Positions 62,091-64,000 of a DNA stretch of 64,000 nucleotides are shown here, in pieces. The first letter of the stretch is position 1. Each line of letters starts with the position of its first letter. Both the position numbers and the translations under genes were made by a program. The notes below the pieces were generated by a model. The model searched no databases and was not told where the DNA came from. It worked only from the letters and a program-made list of their open reading frames with translations. The stretch is from the NCBI RefSeq assembly GCF_005490785.1, contig NZ_CP027295.1, positions 2,914,001 through 2,978,000 of the forward strand, in the 5' to 3' direction. This stretch comes from Brachybacterium sp. SGAir0954. Lineage in GTDB: Bacteria > Actinomycetota > Actinomycetes > Actinomycetales > Dermabacteraceae.

Positions 62091-63466
62091 CGGGAGCCCT
62101 TCCGGGGTCGGGGACGGGAGCCCGCATCGGAGCGGGAGGTGCGGGTGGACCCGCCGCGGCCCGTGCCGCGGCGGCCGCGGCGCGAGGTGCCCGCTCTCGC
62201 ATCACGCGGGGCGGGGAGCACGCTCGTGGAGCGGCGCACCACGCCGATCCGGGCGCTGATCGCCTCGGCCGCCCCGGGCTCGCGGCGGGCGAAGGAGATC
62301 AGCACGCCGAGCGCGGCCATGGAGGCGATGAGCGCGGAGCCGCCCGAGGAGATGAACGGCAGCGGCACACCCAGCACGGGCAGCAGTCCGGTCACCACCA
62401 TCATGTTGACGAAGGCCTGGCCGAGCAGCCAGCAGCTGATGCCGGCCACGGTGATCTGCTGGAAGCGGTCGTCGATGCGGGTGATCATGCGGAACATGAA
62501 CAGGGCGAGCGCGGTGAACAGCGCGAGCACGCCGAGCGTACCGATCAGGCCCAGCTCCTCGCCGATGATCGCGAAGATGTAGTCGTCCTGTGCGGCAGGC
62601 AGCAGGCCCCACTTCTGGCGGGACTCGCCGATGCCGACGCCCCACCAGCCGCCTCCCGCGAGGGCGGCGAGGCCCTGGTCGGACTGGTAGCAGCTGTCGT
62701 TCTCGCAGGTGCCGGTGAGCCAGTTGCCGATGCGGTGCATGCGGTTCGCGCTCGTGAACGTCAGCGCGAGCACGCCGACGAGGCCCAGGCCCGCGGCGAG
62801 GGCGAACCAGCGCCGCGGTGCCCCGGAGACCCAGACTGCGCCGGCGACGAGCATCGCCATGACCAGGGCGGTGCCCAGGTCATGGCCGGAGAGCACGAGA
62901 CCCAGGGCGGCGATCACGCCGGGCACCATCGGGATCGCGAGGTGGAAGGGCTGGTTGAGCAGCTTCTGCTTGGTCGAGAGCACCGCGCCGAGCCACACGG
63001 CGAGGGCGAGCTTGAGGAACTCCGAGGGCTGGAGGGTCTGCCCGCCGATGAGGATCCAGTTCGTGTTGCCGTCCTTGCCGATGCCGAGCGGCGTGTGCAC
63101 GAGCGACTGCAGCACGAGCCCCAGGAACAGCAGCGGCCAGGCCGCCCTCCGGAAGAAGGAGGGCGGGAGCAGCGCGGCGACGACGAGCACCACGAGTCCG
63201 AGGATCGCGAAGGTGCCCTGGCGGAACAGGCCCGCGTAGCCGGACAGTCCCTTGGAGATGTTGATGACGGCCGAGGAGGACAGCACCATCACGAGGCCGA
63301 CCCCGATGAGCAGCGCGCCCACCACGATCAGGCCGTAGAAGTCGAGGGCCGGGGACTTCAGCCAGCTGCCCACGCCCTCCTTGACGCGGGAGCCGATGCT
63401 GCCGAGCGGCTGCTCCTCGTCGGGGCGCACGACCCGCGTGGAGCGACGTGACTCCTGCATGGTCAT
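62087..63466 (-). CDS. ftsW: Lipid II polymerase FtsW (SEDS family)
   Basis: A 459-residue integral membrane peptidoglycan glycosyltransferase of the divisome, with about ten helices. The SEDS signature is GLLPVLGVPLPFISSGGSAL. LQPSEFLKLALAVWLG and GHDLGTALVM (Asp implicated in catalysis) are present. A 40-residue basic Arg/Gly/Ser tail follows the last helix. Overlaps at both ends (murD and murG) indicate coupling. Confidence 0.94.
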   Translation of the reverse strand: MTMQESRRSTRVVRPDEEQPLGSIGSRVKEGVGSWLKSPALDFYGLIVVGALLIGVGLVMVLSSSAVINISKGLSGYAGLFRQGTFAILGLVVLVVAALLPPSFFRRAAWPLLFLGLVLQSLVHTPLGIGKDGNTNWILIGGQTLQPSEFLKLALAVWLGAVLSTKQKLLNQPFHLAIPMVPGVIAALGLVLSGHDLGTALVMAMLVAGAVWVSGAPRRWFALAAGLGLVGVLALTFTSANRMHRIGNWLTGTCENDSCYQSDQGLAALAGGGWWGVGIGESRQKWGLLPAAQDDYIFAIIGEELGLIGTLGVLALFTALALFMFRMITRIDDRFQQITVAGISCWLLGQAFVNMMVVTGLLPVLGVPLPFISSGGSALIASMAALGVLISFARREPGAAEAISARIGVVRRSTSVLPAPRDARAGTSRRGRRGTGRGGSTRTSRSDAGSRPRPRKGSR

Positions 63467-64000
63467 CGGTGCTCTCCTGGCAGTCGGGACACGGCCGCCG
63501 CGAAGAGATCCCCCCGCTCCGCGTAGTCACGGAACTGGTCGATGGAGGCGGCGGCGGGCGCCAGCAGCACGACGTCCCCGGCGGAGGCGAGGCGATGGGC
63601 GTGTCCCACCGCCTCCCCCATGAGGCGCTCGCGAGCGGCGACGGCTCCAGTGTCACCCGCCTCGACGCGGACCACGGGGACCTCGGGCGCGTGTCGGGCG
63701 AGGGCCTCGAGGAAGGGGGTCGCGTCACGGCCCAGCAGCACCGCGCCCACGAGCCGCGATGCGGCGCGGGACACGAGCGCGTCGACGTCGGCCCCCTTGG
63801 TGTCGCCGCCCGCGATCCAGACGATCCGCTCGGCGGCGGCGAGGGAGGCCTGCGCCGCCGCAGGGTTCGTCGCCTTCGTGTCGTCGACGTAGACCACGTC
63901 GTCGACCCGGGCGATCGTCTCCGCGCGGTGCCGGCCCAGGCGGTAGGCGCGCAGGCCGTCGCGCACAGCGTGGGCGGGCACCCCGTGGGCGCGCGCGAGG
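63463..64000 (-). CDS. murD: UDP-N-acetylmuramoyl-L-alanine--D-glutamate ligase, C-terminal part
   Basis: The frame runs off the right edge, so only the last 178 residues are seen. They hold the MurD C-terminal ligand domain: VDDTKATNPAAAQASL (substrate-binding loop), ERIVWIAGGDTKGAD and VVLLAPAAASIDQF with RGDLFAAAV. MurD adds D-glutamate to UDP-MurNAc-L-Ala. It precedes ftsW with an ATGA overlap. Confidence 0.93.
   Translation of the reverse strand, partial: LARAHGVPAHAVRDGLRAYRLGRHRAETIARVDDVVYVDDTKATNPAAAQASLAAAERIVWIAGGDTKGADVDALVSRAASRLVGAVLLGRDATPFLEALARHAPEVPVVRVEAGDTGAVAARERLMGEAVGHAHRLASAGDVVLLAPAAASIDQFRDYAERGDLFAAAVSRLPGEHR

Overview
The window is about 64 kb of very GC-rich, densely coding chromosome with strong codon-position GC bias. 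Gene content and synteny point to a high-GC Gram-positive actinobacterium of the order Micrococcales. A Brachybacterium-like Dermabacteraceae member is my best guess, but that is inference. Actinobacterial markers include an AdnAB-type helicase-nuclease, DUF3107 and DUF3117 proteins, the succinylase DAP branch (dapC, dapD, dapE), a 7Fe ferredoxin, a Wag31/DivIVA-SepF-YggT division block and TatB. I see no rRNA, tRNA, CRISPR array, insertion sequence, prophage or origin. No stretch above about 200 bases lacks a gene.

Layout. 1-579: end of an APH-fold protein. 606-7039 (minus): adnA-adnB repair helicase-nuclease. 7129-11404 (plus): TetR regulator, DUF3107, membrane metallophosphoesterase, DEAD-box helicase. 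11500-13007 (minus): PHP phosphoesterase and MarC. 13045-17653 (plus): aminopeptidase P, soluble MgtE_N/CBS protein, DUF1003 membrane protein, Mrp ATPase. 17688-18898: tatB and, divergently, an O-methyltransferase. 18973-24394 (minus): DUF3117, small membrane protein, LOG family enzyme, deacetylase-like lipoprotein, dapE, FAD protein. 24443-26786: a membrane protein and an APC permease, convergent. 26966-28880 (plus): dapD and a transglycosylase-like protein. 29079-31995 (minus): fdxA-dapC-gltA. 32335-35281 (minus): typA, a membrane protein and a CDP-alcohol phosphatidyltransferase. 35444-40896 (minus): peptide-type ABC transporter. 41085-46024: pgi, MHS transporter, flotillin. 46097-55005 (minus): acyl-CoA dehydrogenase-like gene, EEP protein, dnaE, an unknown gene, rluA, lspA, divIVA. 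55088-64000 (minus): yggT, sepF, pgeF, ftsZ, ftsQ, murC, murG, ftsW and partial murD, the cell-wall and division cluster.

Themes. Many genes are joined by ATGA, GTGA or TGATG overlaps, so translational coupling is common. More than ten start codons lie 6-7 bases after a TAnnnT-like hexamer with no Shine-Dalgarno sequence. This suggests leaderless transcription and fixes several starts. Strong hairpins separate most convergent units. Lysine/DAP synthesis, peptidoglycan precursor synthesis (murC, murD, murG) and division genes (ftsW, ftsQ, ftsZ, sepF, divIVA) together make this a cell-envelope growth region. The least understood parts are the MgtE_N-DUF1003-Mrp cluster, the degenerate motor of the AdnA-like subunit, the possibly inactive APH-fold protein, and several unrecognised proteins.
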